64,000 bases of DNA. It comes from Archangium violaceum Cb vi76. GTDB taxonomy: Bacteria > Myxococcota > Myxococcia > Myxococcales > Myxococcaceae. The position numbers were made by a program, and so were the translations under genes. The number at the start of each line of letters is the position of its first letter. Within the stretch, counting starts at the first letter, position 1. The notes under the pieces were generated by a model. That model saw only the letters and a program-made list of their open reading frames with translations. It searched no databases and was not told where the DNA came from. Location: NCBI RefSeq assembly GCF_000733295.1, contig NZ_JPMI01000080.1, forward strand, positions 5 through 64,004, read 5' to 3'. Below, in pieces: positions 28,876 through 42,386 of the stretch.

Positions 28876-30285
28876 ATGGGCAAGTCACAGGTGTTCGAGG
28901 CGCGCAGTCAGATGCCGGTCGGCGCCGGTGAGGTGTTCGCCTGGCATGCCCGCGAGGGGGCATTCCAGCGCCTGACGCCCCCCTGGGAGCCGGTCGAGGT
29001 GGTGGAGCGTCAGGGAGACGGCATTCGCGAGGGCACCCGGGTGGTGCTGCGCATGAAGATGGGGCCGGTGGCCCTGCCCTGGGTGGCGAGACACACCCGC
29101 TACATCCCCGGCTCGCTCTTCCAGGACGAGCAGGTGTCGGGGCCCTTCGCGAAGTGGGTGCACACCCACCGCATGTGGGATGAGCCCGCGGGCGGTGGCG
29201 TGCTGGAGGACGAGGTGGAGTACGCGCTGCCGGTGGGGGCGCTCGGGCGGGTGGTGGGCGGGGGCTACGCGCGGCAGCGGCTGGAGCGGATATTCGCCTA
29301 CCGCCACGCGGTGACGCGGGAGGACCTGCGGCGCCATGCGGCCTTCGCCGGACAGCCGCCGCTGACGGTGGCGGTGAGTGGCGCGTCGGGACTGGTGGGC
29401 AGCGCGCTGGTGCCCTTCCTCACGACGGGAGGCCACCGGGTGCGGCGGCTGGTGCGGGGCCGGCCCGAGGCCGGGGATATCGCCTGGGCGCCAGGCAAGG
29501 GCGAGATGGACATGGTGGCGCTGGAGGGCGTGGACGCGGTGGTGCACCTGGCCGGAGCGCCCATCGCCGAGGGCCGCTGGACGGAGGAGCGCAAGGAGCT
29601 CATCCGCCGCAGCCGCGTGGAGGGCACCCGGGTGCTGTGCGAGTCGCTCGCGCGGCTGGCGCGTCCGCCGAAGGTGCTGGTGAGCGTGTCGGCCATGGGC
29701 TTCTACGGCCACCGGGGCGACGAGGTGCTCACCGAGTCCAGCCCGCCCGGAGAGGGTTTCCTCGCGGAGGTGACGCGCGAGTGGGAGGCGGCCACCGCTC
29801 CGGCGCAGCAGGCCGGCATCCGCGTGGTGCACCTGCGTCTGGGCGTGGTGTTGGGCTCCGGGGGAGGCGCGCTGGCGAAGATGCTGCCCGCCTTCCAGGC
29901 CGGAGCCGGCGGCCGCATCGGCGATGGGCGACAGTGGATGAGCTGGGTGTCGCTGGAGGACGTGCTGGGCCTCCTCCATTTCGCCCTGTTCACTCCGGGC
30001 CTGCGCGGGCCCGTCAACGCGGTGGCGCCCCAGGCCGTGCGCCAGGAGGACTTCGCCCGGACCCTGGGCCACGTGCTCTCCCGGCCGGCGGTGATGCCGT
30101 TGCCCGCCGCCGCGGTGCGGGCCGCCTTCGGGGAGATGGGCGAGGAGACGCTCCTGCTCAGCTCCCACGTCCGCCCGGAGGTGGCCGAGCGCCAGGGCTT
30201 CACCTTCCTCCACCCCACGCTGGAGCAGGCCCTGCGCTTCACGCTCGGCAAGACGCGCGAGGGGCCGCGCTTCCGCCACGGTTGA
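28876..30285 (+). CDS. TIGR01777-type epimerase with N-terminal SRPBCC domain
   Basis: The 469-residue protein fuses two domains. Residues 1-150 form a START/SRPBCC-like ligand-binding fold (QVFEARSQMPVGAGEVFAWH). Residues 162-460 form an extended SDR of the TIGR01777/YfcH family, with nucleotide motif SGASGLVGSAL, HLAGAPIAEGRW, SVSAMGFYGHRGDE and LRLGVVLGSGGGAL. Family function is unknown; relatives are linked to cell division inhibitor SulA by old annotation only. A GGAGGGG site six bases before the ATG marks the start. It is 14 bases upstream of the ABC ATPase gene and may lead that operon. Confidence 0.9.
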   Translation: MGKSQVFEARSQMPVGAGEVFAWHAREGAFQRLTPPWEPVEVVERQGDGIREGTRVVLRMKMGPVALPWVARHTRYIPGSLFQDEQVSGPFAKWVHTHRMWDEPAGGGVLEDEVEYALPVGALGRVVGGGYARQRLERIFAYRHAVTREDLRRHAAFAGQPPLTVAVSGASGLVGSALVPFLTTGGHRVRRLVRGRPEAGDIAWAPGKGEMDMVALEGVDAVVHLAGAPIAEGRWTEERKELIRRSRVEGTRVLCESLARLARPPKVLVSVSAMGFYGHRGDEVLTESSPPGEGFLAEVTREWEAATAPAQQAGIRVVHLRLGVVLGSGGGALAKMLPAFQAGAGGRIGDGRQWMSWVSLEDVLGLLHFALFTPGLRGPVNAVAPQAVRQEDFARTLGHVLSRPAVMPLPAAAVRAAFGEMGEETLLLSSHVRPEVAERQGFTFLHPTLEQALRFTLGKTREGPRFRHG

Positions 30286-30299
30286 CGGAGAACGGCTCG

Positions 30300-31235
30300 A
30301 TGATCCACGTCGAGGGGCTGACCCGGTACTACGGCGGCCACGCGGCCATCCGCGGCCTCTCCTTCGAAATCCAACGGGGTGAGGTCATCGGCTTCCTGGG
30401 CCTCAATGGCGCCGGGAAGACGACCACCTTGAAGATTCTGGGGTGCGTGCTGCTGCCCACCTCGGGGCGGGCCGTCGTCGATGGCCATGACGTGGTGAGC
30501 CACCCGCACGAGGTGCGCCAGCGCATCGGCTTCCTCCCGGATACGCCTCCGCTCTACGACGAGATGGGGGTGGGGGAGTTCCTCGCCTTCGTGGCGCGGT
30601 TGCGCGGCGTGCCCTCGCGCGAGGTGTCCGCCCGGGTCACCGAGGCCGAGGAGAAGACGGGCCTGCGCGACGTGGATGACGCGCCCATCTCCTCGCTGAG
30701 CCATGGCTACCGGCAGCGCGTGGGGGTGGCGCAGGCGCTCGTCCACCGGCCGGCGCTGCTCCTGCTCGACGAGCCGGGCAGTGGGTTGGATCCCCGGCAG
30801 ATGGTGGAGATGCGCACGCTCATCCAGGGGCTGCGCGGGGCGGAGCACACGGTGCTCGTCTCCAGCCACCTGCTGCCGGAGATCAGCCAGACGTGTGATC
30901 GGCTCCTGGTCATCAAGGACGGGGAGCTCGTGGCCCAGGGCACCGAGGCGGAGTTGGGCCAGCGGCTGGGCAGCGGAGGTTTCATCGAGGTGGAGGTGCG
31001 GGGCGAGCGGGAGCGGGTGCTGGCGGCGCTCGCGGGGGTGGGTCCGGTGCACGTGATGGGCGAGGCGGAGGGCGTGGTGACGCTCCGGGTGGAGGCTCCG
31101 GCGGACCTGCGGCCGGGCGTGGCGCGGGCGGTGGTGGGCGCGGGCCTGGAGTTGCTCCGGCTGGACCGGGGGACGGAGAAGCTCGAGTCGCTCTTCCTGC
31201 GGCTCACCCGGGGCGGAGACGAGGCGGCACCATGA
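30300..31235 (+). CDS. ABC transporter ATPase (Gld/CcmA-like exporter)
   Basis: The 311-residue protein is an ABC-2-type exporter ATPase. It has Walker A GLNGAGKTTT near residues 36-45, the signature region SLSHGYRQRVG near 137, Walker B LLLLDEPGSGLD near 157 and the switch histidine in SSHLLPE. The C-terminal 90 residues form the extra beta domain usual in GldA-like ATPases. Its TGA overlaps the ATG of the permease gene, and all three downstream genes are joined the same way. It powers the membrane complex encoded downstream; the cargo is unknown. Confidence 0.92.
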   Translation: MIHVEGLTRYYGGHAAIRGLSFEIQRGEVIGFLGLNGAGKTTTLKILGCVLLPTSGRAVVDGHDVVSHPHEVRQRIGFLPDTPPLYDEMGVGEFLAFVARLRGVPSREVSARVTEAEEKTGLRDVDDAPISSLSHGYRQRVGVAQALVHRPALLLLDEPGSGLDPRQMVEMRTLIQGLRGAEHTVLVSSHLLPEISQTCDRLLVIKDGELVAQGTEAELGQRLGSGGFIEVEVRGERERVLAALAGVGPVHVMGEAEGVVTLRVEAPADLRPGVARAVVGAGLELLRLDRGTEKLESLFLRLTRGGDEAAP

Positions 31236-31957
31236 TGCGGACGATGCTCATCGCTCGCCGGGAGCTCGCGGCCTGGCTGCGCACCTTCCAGGGCTACATC
31301 ATCATCGCCATGGTGCTGGCGGTGGATGGCCTGCTCTTCAACGCCTTCGCGCTGGGCGGGGTGAGCAAGCGCTCCTCGGAGGTGCTCTCGCTCTTCTTCC
31401 AGTTCTCCAGCGGGACCACGATGGTGGCCTCGGTCTTCATCTCCATGCGGCTGCTGGCCGAGGAGCGGCAGGCGGGGACGTTGTTGCTGCTGTACTCCTC
31501 GCCGGTGAAGGACCACGAGATCGTCCTGGGCAAGTTCCTCTCGGCGCTGGCCTTCCTGGCGCTGATGACGCTGGCCACGGTGTTCATGCCGCTGCTGGTG
31601 ATGGTGCACGGCAAGCTGTCCCTTGGGCACATCGCCGCTGGCTACCTGGGGCTGCTGCTGCTGGGCAGTGCGTCCCTGGCCATCGGCACGTTCGGCTCGG
31701 CGCTGGCGCGCAACCAGGTGCTGGCCGCCGTGCTCTCCGGGTGCATGCTGGTGGCGCTGCTGACGTGCTGGTTGCTTGCGCGCATCACCGAGCAGCCGCT
31801 CTCGGACGTCTTCAGCGCGCTGGCGCTGTGGAACCAGCACTTCCAGCCCTTCCAGGCGGGCGTGGTGCACGTGCGCGACATCGTCTACTACCTGTCCGTC
31901 ACCTACGTGGCCCTCTTCGCCGCCACGCGCGTCCTCGAGGCGCGGAGGTGGCGATGA
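31232..31957 (+). CDS. ABC-2 type permease (GldF-like)
   Basis: The 241-residue protein has about six membrane segments and fits the ABC-2/GldF permease group: a first helix in GYIIIAMVLAVDGLLFNAF, then SISMRLLAEERQAGT-like coupling sequence (ISMRLLAEERQAGTLLLLYS) and SSPVKDHEIVLGKF. Length matches GldF. It begins and ends in ATGA overlaps with its neighbours, so it is made in step with the ATPase and the GldG-like protein. In Bacteroidota GldA-GldF-GldG are tied to gliding; here such a role is only a hypothesis. Confidence 0.88.
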   Translation: MMRTMLIARRELAAWLRTFQGYIIIAMVLAVDGLLFNAFALGGVSKRSSEVLSLFFQFSSGTTMVASVFISMRLLAEERQAGTLLLLYSSPVKDHEIVLGKFLSALAFLALMTLATVFMPLLVMVHGKLSLGHIAAGYLGLLLLGSASLAIGTFGSALARNQVLAAVLSGCMLVALLTCWLLARITEQPLSDVFSALALWNQHFQPFQAGVVHVRDIVYYLSVTYVALFAATRVLEARRWR

Positions 31958-33756
31958 CGCTCCGGCCCAACCCCTGGGTGTCCGTGCTGTACGGCCTGGG
32001 TCTGCTGGCCGTGTTCCTCGGCGAGCGCGTGATGGGCGCGGGGACGCAGCGGCTCGTGCTGAGCGGGCTGGGACTCACGCTGGCGGGGCTCGCGGTGGCG
32101 TGGCGTGGAGTGAGGGCGGCGAGGGCCTCGGTCGAGTGGCGGGTGCTGGAGCGCTGGCTGCTCGGCCTCTTCCTGCTGGGCGGGCTCGGCCTGGCGCTCT
32201 ACTTCCTCCGGCCGGGCGAGCGGGGCTCCGTGGCGGTGGTATTGGGTGCGCTCTTCCCCGCGCTGCTGACCACCACGCTGTTGCCGCTCGTGTTGGTGGA
32301 GCTGGCGGCGGCGTCCATGGCGCGGGCGCCGGTGCCGCAACTGGGGCGGGTGCGTGCCGCGCTCTACTCGGGGCTGGGGCTGGCCTTCGCGCTCGTCTTC
32401 GCCTTCTCGGCGACCTATGTGGCCACGCGAGCGGACGTCTCGTGGGACCTGGCGTACTTCCGCACGGCCCGGCCGGGCGCCGCCACGCGCCTGCTGACGC
32501 GCCAGATTCCCGAGCCGGTGCGCGTGACGCTCTTCTTCCCACCGGCCAACGATGTGCGGCAGGCCCTGGAGCAGTACTTCCGGGAGCTGGCGCGGGAGTC
32601 CGGGTACCTCGAGGTGGAGGTGCTGGACCTGGCGGTGGCGCGGGCCCGGGCGAAGGAGCTGGGCGTGGGGGAGAACGGCACGGTGGTGTTCAGCCGGGGC
32701 GCTCGTCACGAGCGGCTGAAGGTGCCGCTGGAACTGGATCGCGCCCGCGTGCAACTGCAGCGCCTGGACGAGGATGTATACCGGCGGTTGCGTGTGGTGT
32801 CGCGTCCCCGGCGGGTGCTGTACCTCACGGCGGGGCAGGGCGAGCGGGGCCTGCAACCGCAGCCGGCCACGGCGCTGGAGAAGGCGCGGCCCGGCCTGTC
32901 GCAGCTCGAGGAGTGGCTGCGCGTGCTGAACGTGGAGGTGCGCACGCTGGGCATGGCCGAGGGGCTGGGGAAGGAGGTGCCTCGCGACGCGGCGGTGGTG
33001 GCGGTGGTGGGGCCCGAGCGGGACTTCTCCCCGGAGGCGCTCGCCACGCTGCGCCGGTACGTGGAGCGCGGCGGCAGGCTGTGGCTCGCGCTGGAGCCGG
33101 ACGGTCCTGGCCTCGAGCCGCTGCTGGAGCCGCTGGGGTTGAAGCTGCTGCGCGTACCGCTCGCCAACGAGCTGCGTTACCTGCGCATGAGCCACCAGCG
33201 GAGCGATCGGGGCAACCTGGTGACGGCGAGCTTCTCCTCGCACGCGTCCGTCGGGACCCTGGCCTCGTTGGGCAGCGACGCGGCCATCGTCTTCGCCGGC
33301 GCGGCGGCGCTGGAGCCGGTGCCGCCCCTGCCCAAGGGGGTGACGCACGATGTCTCGGTGCGCGCTCCCGCCGAGACGTTCCAGGACACCAACCATGACT
33401 TCGCCCCGGACGAGGGAGAGTCACGAGGCTCCTGGCCCCTGGTGGTGGCGGTACAGAAGGCCGGTGTTTCGGGTGCCTCGCCCGCGCGCGTGGTGGTCAT
33501 GGGGGACTCGGACGTGATGACCGATTCGGGCCCCCGCTCCTACGGCAACCCCTACCTGCTGATGGACACGGTGCTCTGGCTGCTCGGCGAGGAGGAGCTG
33601 GCGGGCGTGCTGTCCAACGAGGAGGACGTGCCCCTGCAGCACACGCGGCAGCAGGACGTCGTGTGGTTCTATTCGGCCGTCTTCGTGGCGCCTGCGCTGG
33701 TGCTGGGGGCGGGCTTCCTCGTGACGCGGCGCCGGAGACGGAGGGGCGCGCGATGA
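31954..33756 (+). CDS. GldG-like ABC transporter auxiliary protein
   Basis: The 600-residue protein has four hydrophobic segments in the first 155 residues, then a large periplasmic part and a final membrane helix (WFYSAVFVAPALVLGAGFLV). This is the layout of GldG/ABC_transp_aux proteins. The periplasmic domain has PEPVRVTLFFPPANDVRQAL and VVAVVGPERDFSPEALATL, the latter like the GldG-type Rossmann-like fold. The start at 31954 overlaps the permease stop; a longer frame would run across that gene. It probably forms the periplasmic part of the exporter. No catalytic residues were recognised. Confidence 0.87.
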   Translation: MTLRPNPWVSVLYGLGLLAVFLGERVMGAGTQRLVLSGLGLTLAGLAVAWRGVRAARASVEWRVLERWLLGLFLLGGLGLALYFLRPGERGSVAVVLGALFPALLTTTLLPLVLVELAAASMARAPVPQLGRVRAALYSGLGLAFALVFAFSATYVATRADVSWDLAYFRTARPGAATRLLTRQIPEPVRVTLFFPPANDVRQALEQYFRELARESGYLEVEVLDLAVARARAKELGVGENGTVVFSRGARHERLKVPLELDRARVQLQRLDEDVYRRLRVVSRPRRVLYLTAGQGERGLQPQPATALEKARPGLSQLEEWLRVLNVEVRTLGMAEGLGKEVPRDAAVVAVVGPERDFSPEALATLRRYVERGGRLWLALEPDGPGLEPLLEPLGLKLLRVPLANELRYLRMSHQRSDRGNLVTASFSSHASVGTLASLGSDAAIVFAGAAALEPVPPLPKGVTHDVSVRAPAETFQDTNHDFAPDEGESRGSWPLVVAVQKAGVSGASPARVVVMGDSDVMTDSGPRSYGNPYLLMDTVLWLLGEEELAGVLSNEEDVPLQHTRQQDVVWFYSAVFVAPALVLGAGFLVTRRRRRRGAR

Positions 33757-34691
33757 GGGCGCGGGGCGTGGTGCTCCAGGGGGTGCTGGCGGCGGCGGGA
33801 CTGGCCGCGGCCTTCTTCGTCTGGCAGCGCGAGCCGGTGGGCGCTCCCGGTGAGGTGGTGGTGCTGGACGCGCCGGAGCGGGCGCTGGAGCGCGTGCGTT
33901 ACGAGGACGCGTCCGTCCAGGTGGAGTTGTTCCGCGAAGGCCCGGGAGACGGCGCGCTGTGGCTGCGGCTGGGGGCGAAGCGGGAGCTGCGCGCCAACGA
34001 GACGGCGGAGCAACTCTTCACCCGCTTCGCGCCGTTACGGGCCACGCGGAGCCTGGGCGTACTGGAAGCGGAGAAGCTGGCCGAGGTGGGGTTGAAGGAC
34101 AGCCCCCGGAAGCTGGTGGTGAAGCTGGCCAGTGGGGAGCACGCCTTCACCCTGGCCGCCCCGGCGATTGGCTGGGGCAGCCCGTACCTGCGGCGCGAGA
34201 CGGACGGGCACGTCTTCCTCCTCTCGCCCTCGTTGCTGCCCGACCTGGAGAACGCCGCCCACCGGCTGGTGGACCGGACGCTGCACGCCTTTGGCGCCAG
34301 CGACTACGACACCCTCACCGTCACCGTGGGGAGCACCTCACGCACCTTCCTCGTCCGTGCGCGGGAGCGGCGGCCGGCGGAGCTCCTGCCCCGGGATGCG
34401 CCGGACACTCCGGATGAGACGGCCCGCAAGTGGCACGAGCGCGTGTGGCTGCTCGCGCCGGCGCAGGCGGACTTCCTCGGACGGGGAGAGGTGCCTCCCG
34501 GAGGTGAGCCCCGGGAGGCCTTCCGCGTGGAGTACCAGCGGGGAGCGCAGCGCATCGGCCAGCTCACCGTGGGACGCGGCGCGGGCGGTGGATTCCACGC
34601 ACGCACCGAGTACACCGCCGGCTGGGCGAAGCTGCCCCCCTGGGCGGACTCCATCGTCCTGGAAGCGGAGAAGGTGGCCGCGGGGCACTGA
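33753..34691 (+). CDS. DUF4340 domain periplasmic protein of the Gld-like ABC operon
   Basis: The 312-residue protein has one N-terminal membrane anchor (VVLQGVLAAAGLAAAFFVW) and a periplasmic DUF4340-type domain, which nearly always occurs beside GldG-like genes. Typical features are the FTRFAPLRATRSLGVLEAEKL block and repeated beta segments such as VVKLASGEHAFTL. It starts in an ATGA overlap with the GldG-like gene and ends the operon; its stop touches the convergent frame beyond 34692. It probably assembles with the exporter at the outer face of the inner membrane. Biochemical role unknown. Confidence 0.85.
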   Translation: MRARGVVLQGVLAAAGLAAAFFVWQREPVGAPGEVVVLDAPERALERVRYEDASVQVELFREGPGDGALWLRLGAKRELRANETAEQLFTRFAPLRATRSLGVLEAEKLAEVGLKDSPRKLVVKLASGEHAFTLAAPAIGWGSPYLRRETDGHVFLLSPSLLPDLENAAHRLVDRTLHAFGASDYDTLTVTVGSTSRTFLVRARERRPAELLPRDAPDTPDETARKWHERVWLLAPAQADFLGRGEVPPGGEPREAFRVEYQRGAQRIGQLTVGRGAGGGFHARTEYTAGWAKLPPWADSIVLEAEKVAAGH

Positions 34692-34853
34692 CTACTCGGG
34701 CTTCTTCAGCGCGGCCATGGCGCGGCCCACGTACTCCATGAGCCGCGGGTCCATTCCGGCCTTGGCGCTCATGCCGGGCTCCTGCTGGTACAGGGTGTTC
34801 AGCGACTTCTCGATGCCGGGGTTGCCGCCCAACGGCCGGGTGGGCGCGAGCGG
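34692..34853 (-). pseudogene. In-frame coding-like tail after the response regulator stop
   Basis: Directly after the TAG of the receiver gene, the same frame stays open for 53 codons and then stops at 34692. The tail reads like real protein (GIEKSLNTLYQQEPG, GMDPRLMEYVGRAMAALKKPE) rather than random GC-rich sequence. It could be the 3' remnant of a lost gene, the end of a once longer regulator, or a short gene from a TTG start. Family not recognised. Confidence 0.35.
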
Positions 34854-35254
34854 CTACGCGGCGGCCACGGAGGCCAGCACGCGCTGCACCTCGCGCACCA
34901 GCGCGTCCGGCAGGCACGGCTTGGTGACGTAGGCATCGCAGCCGGCGTCATGGGCCTCGCGCGAGTGCCCGTCCAGGGCGTGGCCGGTGAGGGCCACCAC
35001 GGGGATGGCGCGCGTGCGGGCATCACTCTTGAGACGGCGCGTGGCCTCCCAGCCATCCAGCACCGGCAGGGACAGGTCCATGAGGATGACGTCCGGGTGC
35101 AACGCGAAGGCCTTCTCCACGGCCTCCAGCCCGTTGCGCGCCTCGGCCACGCGGTAGCCGGAGTACTCGAGGTACTCCGCGTACATCTCGCGGGCATCCT
35201 GGTAGTCATCGACGATCAGGACGAGGGGCGCGGTGTCGTTGAGAGCTGGGCTGT

Positions 35255-35258
<4 letters not shown>
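34854..35258 (-). CDS. CheY-like single-domain response regulator
   Basis: The 134-residue protein is a stand-alone receiver domain: acidic pair in VLIVDDYQD (Asp17/18), phosphoacceptor Asp61 in LMDLSLPVLDG, switch threonine in VALTGHA and the lysine in YVTKP. No output domain is present, so it must act by protein contact or pass phosphate on. Its ATG overlaps the TGA of the histidine kinase gene, which is almost certainly its partner. The reading frame remains open beyond its stop codon for 53 more codons. Confidence 0.92.
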
Positions 35259-36709
<1,451 letters not shown>

Positions 36710-36798
36710 CCCGAGGCTTCAGTGGAGGACAGGCAGGCAGGCGGGGGCGCCCGGCTGCTCGCCCTACCGGCCCCCGGGCTCGTTCCTAGCCTAGGGAC

Positions 36799-38307
36799 AT
36801 GGTGGAAGAGCGCACGCACAAGTCGTTGTGGACGGTGTCGGCCCCGGCGCGGCGCTACCCGTCGCTGCGGGGGGACCTCGAGGTGGACGTGGTGGTGATT
36901 GGCGGAGGCATCGCCGGTCTCACCACGGCGTACCTGCTCAAGCAGGAGGGCAAGAAGGTGGCGCTCCTGGAGATGCACCGGCTGCTGACGGGACAGACGG
37001 GGCAGACGACGGCGCACCTCACCGAGTTGCTGGACACGCCCTACACCACGCTGGCCTCGGACTTCGGGGAGAAGGGCGCGCGGATGGCGGCCGGCTCCAC
37101 GCGCGCGGCCATCGAGCAGATCGCCGAGCTGGTGGAGCGGCTGCGGATCTCCTGTGGCTTCCAGCGGCTGCCCGGGTACCGCTACGCGGAGACGGAGCGG
37201 GAAGCGCGCGAGCTGGAGCGCGAGGCGGTCGCGGCGCGGCAGGCGGGGTTGATGTGCGCGCTGACGGAGGAGGTGCCGTTGCCGTACCCGGTGAAGCTGG
37301 CGCTGCGCGTGGAGGATCAGGCGCAGTTCCACCCGCGCGAGTACCTGCTGGCGCTCGCCGAGGGGATTCAGGGGGAAGGCAGTTACGTCTTCGAGGAGAC
37401 GCAGGTGACGGAGCTGTACGAGGGGGTGCCGTGCCGGGTGCACACCCCGCGAGGCGTCATCACCTGCCGGGACGTGGTGGAGGCGACGACGACACCGCTC
37501 AACCGCGTCTTCCTGCACACGAAGCTGTACCCGTACCGGACGTACTCGGTGGCGGGGCGGCTCGAGGGACCACTGGAGGCCGGGCTCTATTTCGACAGCC
37601 AGAATCCGTACCACTACATCCGCACGCATCGGGTGGAGGGCGTGGACTACGTCATCGTCGGGGGCGAGGACCACAAGGTGGGCACGGAAGAGGACACGGA
37701 CCGCCACTACGAGGCGTTGGAGGACTACACGCGGCGGCGCTTCCCGGTGACACGGTTGGAATACCGTTGGTCGGGCCAGGTCATCGAGCCGGCGGATGGG
37801 TTGGCGTACATCGGGCGCAACAGCAACTCGCGGCATGTGTGGGTGGCCACGGGCTTCTCGGGCACGGGCATGACTTTCGGGACGCTGTCGGGGATGATTC
37901 TGACGGACCTCATCATGGGGAGGCAGAACCCGTACTCGGCGCTGTATGACGCCACGCGAGTGAAGCCGAAGGCGGGGGCGAAGGACTTCATCCAGGAGAA
38001 CGCGGAGGTGGCCTTCCGCTTCGTGGCGGACCGGATGGCGAAGCCGGAAGCGCACGACCTGTCCGAGGTGCCGCCTGGGGAAGGCCGCATCATGGAGGTG
38101 GACGGGAAGAAGGTGGCGGTGTTCCGCGAGGAGAGTGGGGCGGTGCACGCGGTGAGCCCGGTGTGCACGCACATGGGGTGTCACGTGCACTGGAACAAGG
38201 GCGAGCGCTCCTGGGACTGCCCCTGCCATGGGGCTCGCTACAGCCCGACGGGCGAGGTGCTCAACGGCCCGGCCGTGAAGCCGCTGCCGTCGAAGAAGAT
38301 CCGCTGA
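36799..38307 (+). CDS. FAD-dependent oxidoreductase fused to a Rieske [2Fe-2S] domain
   Basis: The 502-residue protein joins a DAO-type FAD oxidoreductase (residues 1-400; dinucleotide motif VIGGGIAGLTTAYLL near 33) to a C-terminal Rieske domain. The cluster ligands are visible as CTHMGC (Cys456, His458) and CPCH (Cys474, His477). The block GFSGTGMTFGTLSG closes the FAD domain. This layout resembles Bacillus YhfW-like proteins. It should move electrons between an amino or hydroxy substrate and the iron-sulfur centre. No Tat or other signal was seen, so it is cytoplasmic. Substrate unknown. The divergent neighbour is the histidine kinase. Confidence 0.93.
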   Translation: MVEERTHKSLWTVSAPARRYPSLRGDLEVDVVVIGGGIAGLTTAYLLKQEGKKVALLEMHRLLTGQTGQTTAHLTELLDTPYTTLASDFGEKGARMAAGSTRAAIEQIAELVERLRISCGFQRLPGYRYAETEREARELEREAVAARQAGLMCALTEEVPLPYPVKLALRVEDQAQFHPREYLLALAEGIQGEGSYVFEETQVTELYEGVPCRVHTPRGVITCRDVVEATTTPLNRVFLHTKLYPYRTYSVAGRLEGPLEAGLYFDSQNPYHYIRTHRVEGVDYVIVGGEDHKVGTEEDTDRHYEALEDYTRRRFPVTRLEYRWSGQVIEPADGLAYIGRNSNSRHVWVATGFSGTGMTFGTLSGMILTDLIMGRQNPYSALYDATRVKPKAGAKDFIQENAEVAFRFVADRMAKPEAHDLSEVPPGEGRIMEVDGKKVAVFREESGAVHAVSPVCTHMGCHVHWNKGERSWDCPCHGARYSPTGEVLNGPAVKPLPSKKIR

Positions 38308-38350
38308 GCCGGATGCTGCACGGAGCGCTCGTGGGTGGCACGATGGGTCC

Positions 38351-39067
<717 letters not shown>

Positions 39068-39091
39068 GAATCCCAGGTCGAGCCCGTGGAA

Positions 39092-39133
39092 TGTCCCCTC
39101 GCCCTCCGGGAGAGGGCTAGGGTGAGGGTATCG
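39092..39133. repeat. Dispersed GC-rich repeat (copy 2, inverted)
   Basis: This 42-bp element is the reverse complement of that at 66-107 with a few changes in the hairpin. It overlaps the last codons and stop of the phosphoribosyltransferase gene (stop at 39117-39119), between that gene and the convergent glycosylase gene. Its position at gene ends suggests a terminator-like or mobile palindromic repeat. Confidence 0.6.
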
Positions 39134-39806
39134 AGCGTCCCAGGTTGCCCCCGTAGCTCCGGGCCCGTGCCAACAACGCACGCACCTCCGCGTCCGTGAC
39201 GTCGGGGTAGCGCTCATACCCGCTCGCTACGGAGACGAAGGGCTCGGGCCCGTGGCAGCAGACGAGCTCCTCGAACTCACCGTCCAGCATGCGCAGCGCC
39301 TCCTCGGAGGCCACGGGAACGGCGGCCACGAGGGCGCGAGCTCCGGCCCTGCGCAGCAACCCCGCGGCTCGACGCAGGACCACTCCGGCGGCCGAGCCGT
39401 CATCCACGACGACCACGGTCCTTCCCTCGAGCGAGGCCACGGGCGCACCCGGCCGCAGGGCGCGCACTCGCTGACGCAGTTGCCGCCGGGCGCGGGAGAT
39501 GGCCTGCTCCAGTTCCTCGTCGGACAGATTCAACGCGTTGATCGTGGCGTCATGGAGCTGCGAGGCCGCGGGATACCCGAGCCACCCGAGTGTCACCTCT
39601 CGCCGGGGAGGTCCCATCACATGACTCACGGGCTGGACGAGCGTCACATCCAACGGTGCCCCGAGCACGCGGGCGACCTCGAGGGCCACGGGGACGCCCC
39701 CATGGGGTAACGCGAGCACGATGACGTCCTCGCGTCCGGCGAGGTGCATGAGCAACCGGGCCAGCGTCTCCCCGGCCTCGGTCCGGTGGCGGAAGGGGGC
39801 GTTCAT
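39117..39806 (-). CDS. Phosphoribosyltransferase family protein
   Basis: The 229-residue protein has a type I phosphoribosyltransferase core. The N-terminal part holds VIVLALPHGGVPVALEVAR, and the PRPP-loop-like motif reads VVVVDDGSAAGVVLRRAAG near residues 138-156. Such stand-alone proteins in bacteria often have unknown substrates and are found near stress genes. The ATG at 39806 aligns with the family start. The last residues are encoded inside a dispersed repeat, suggesting the C-terminus was altered by repeat insertion. It is divergent from the MrfA-like helicase gene, with 150 bases between starts. Confidence 0.85.
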   Translation of the reverse strand: MNAPFRHRTEAGETLARLLMHLAGREDVIVLALPHGGVPVALEVARVLGAPLDVTLVQPVSHVMGPPRREVTLGWLGYPAASQLHDATINALNLSDEELEQAISRARRQLRQRVRALRPGAPVASLEGRTVVVVDDGSAAGVVLRRAAGLLRRAGARALVAAVPVASEEALRMLDGEFEELVCCHGPEPFVSVASGYERYPDVTDAEVRALLARARSYGGNLGRSIPSP

Positions 39807-39956
39807 CTGCGCACAACGTGCGGTGTGCTCCCAGGTGCCGCAACGCGGAGAAACCGCCCACGGGTCCATGTCACGACGCTCGCCGGGACGCTCTCCGGGG
39901 AGGAATGCGCTCGTGCGTTGCCTCGCCGGGTGCACGTCTGTACAGTGCCCGGCCCC

Positions 39957-42374
<2,418 letters not shown>

Positions 42375-42386
42375 GCGAGGTGCGCC

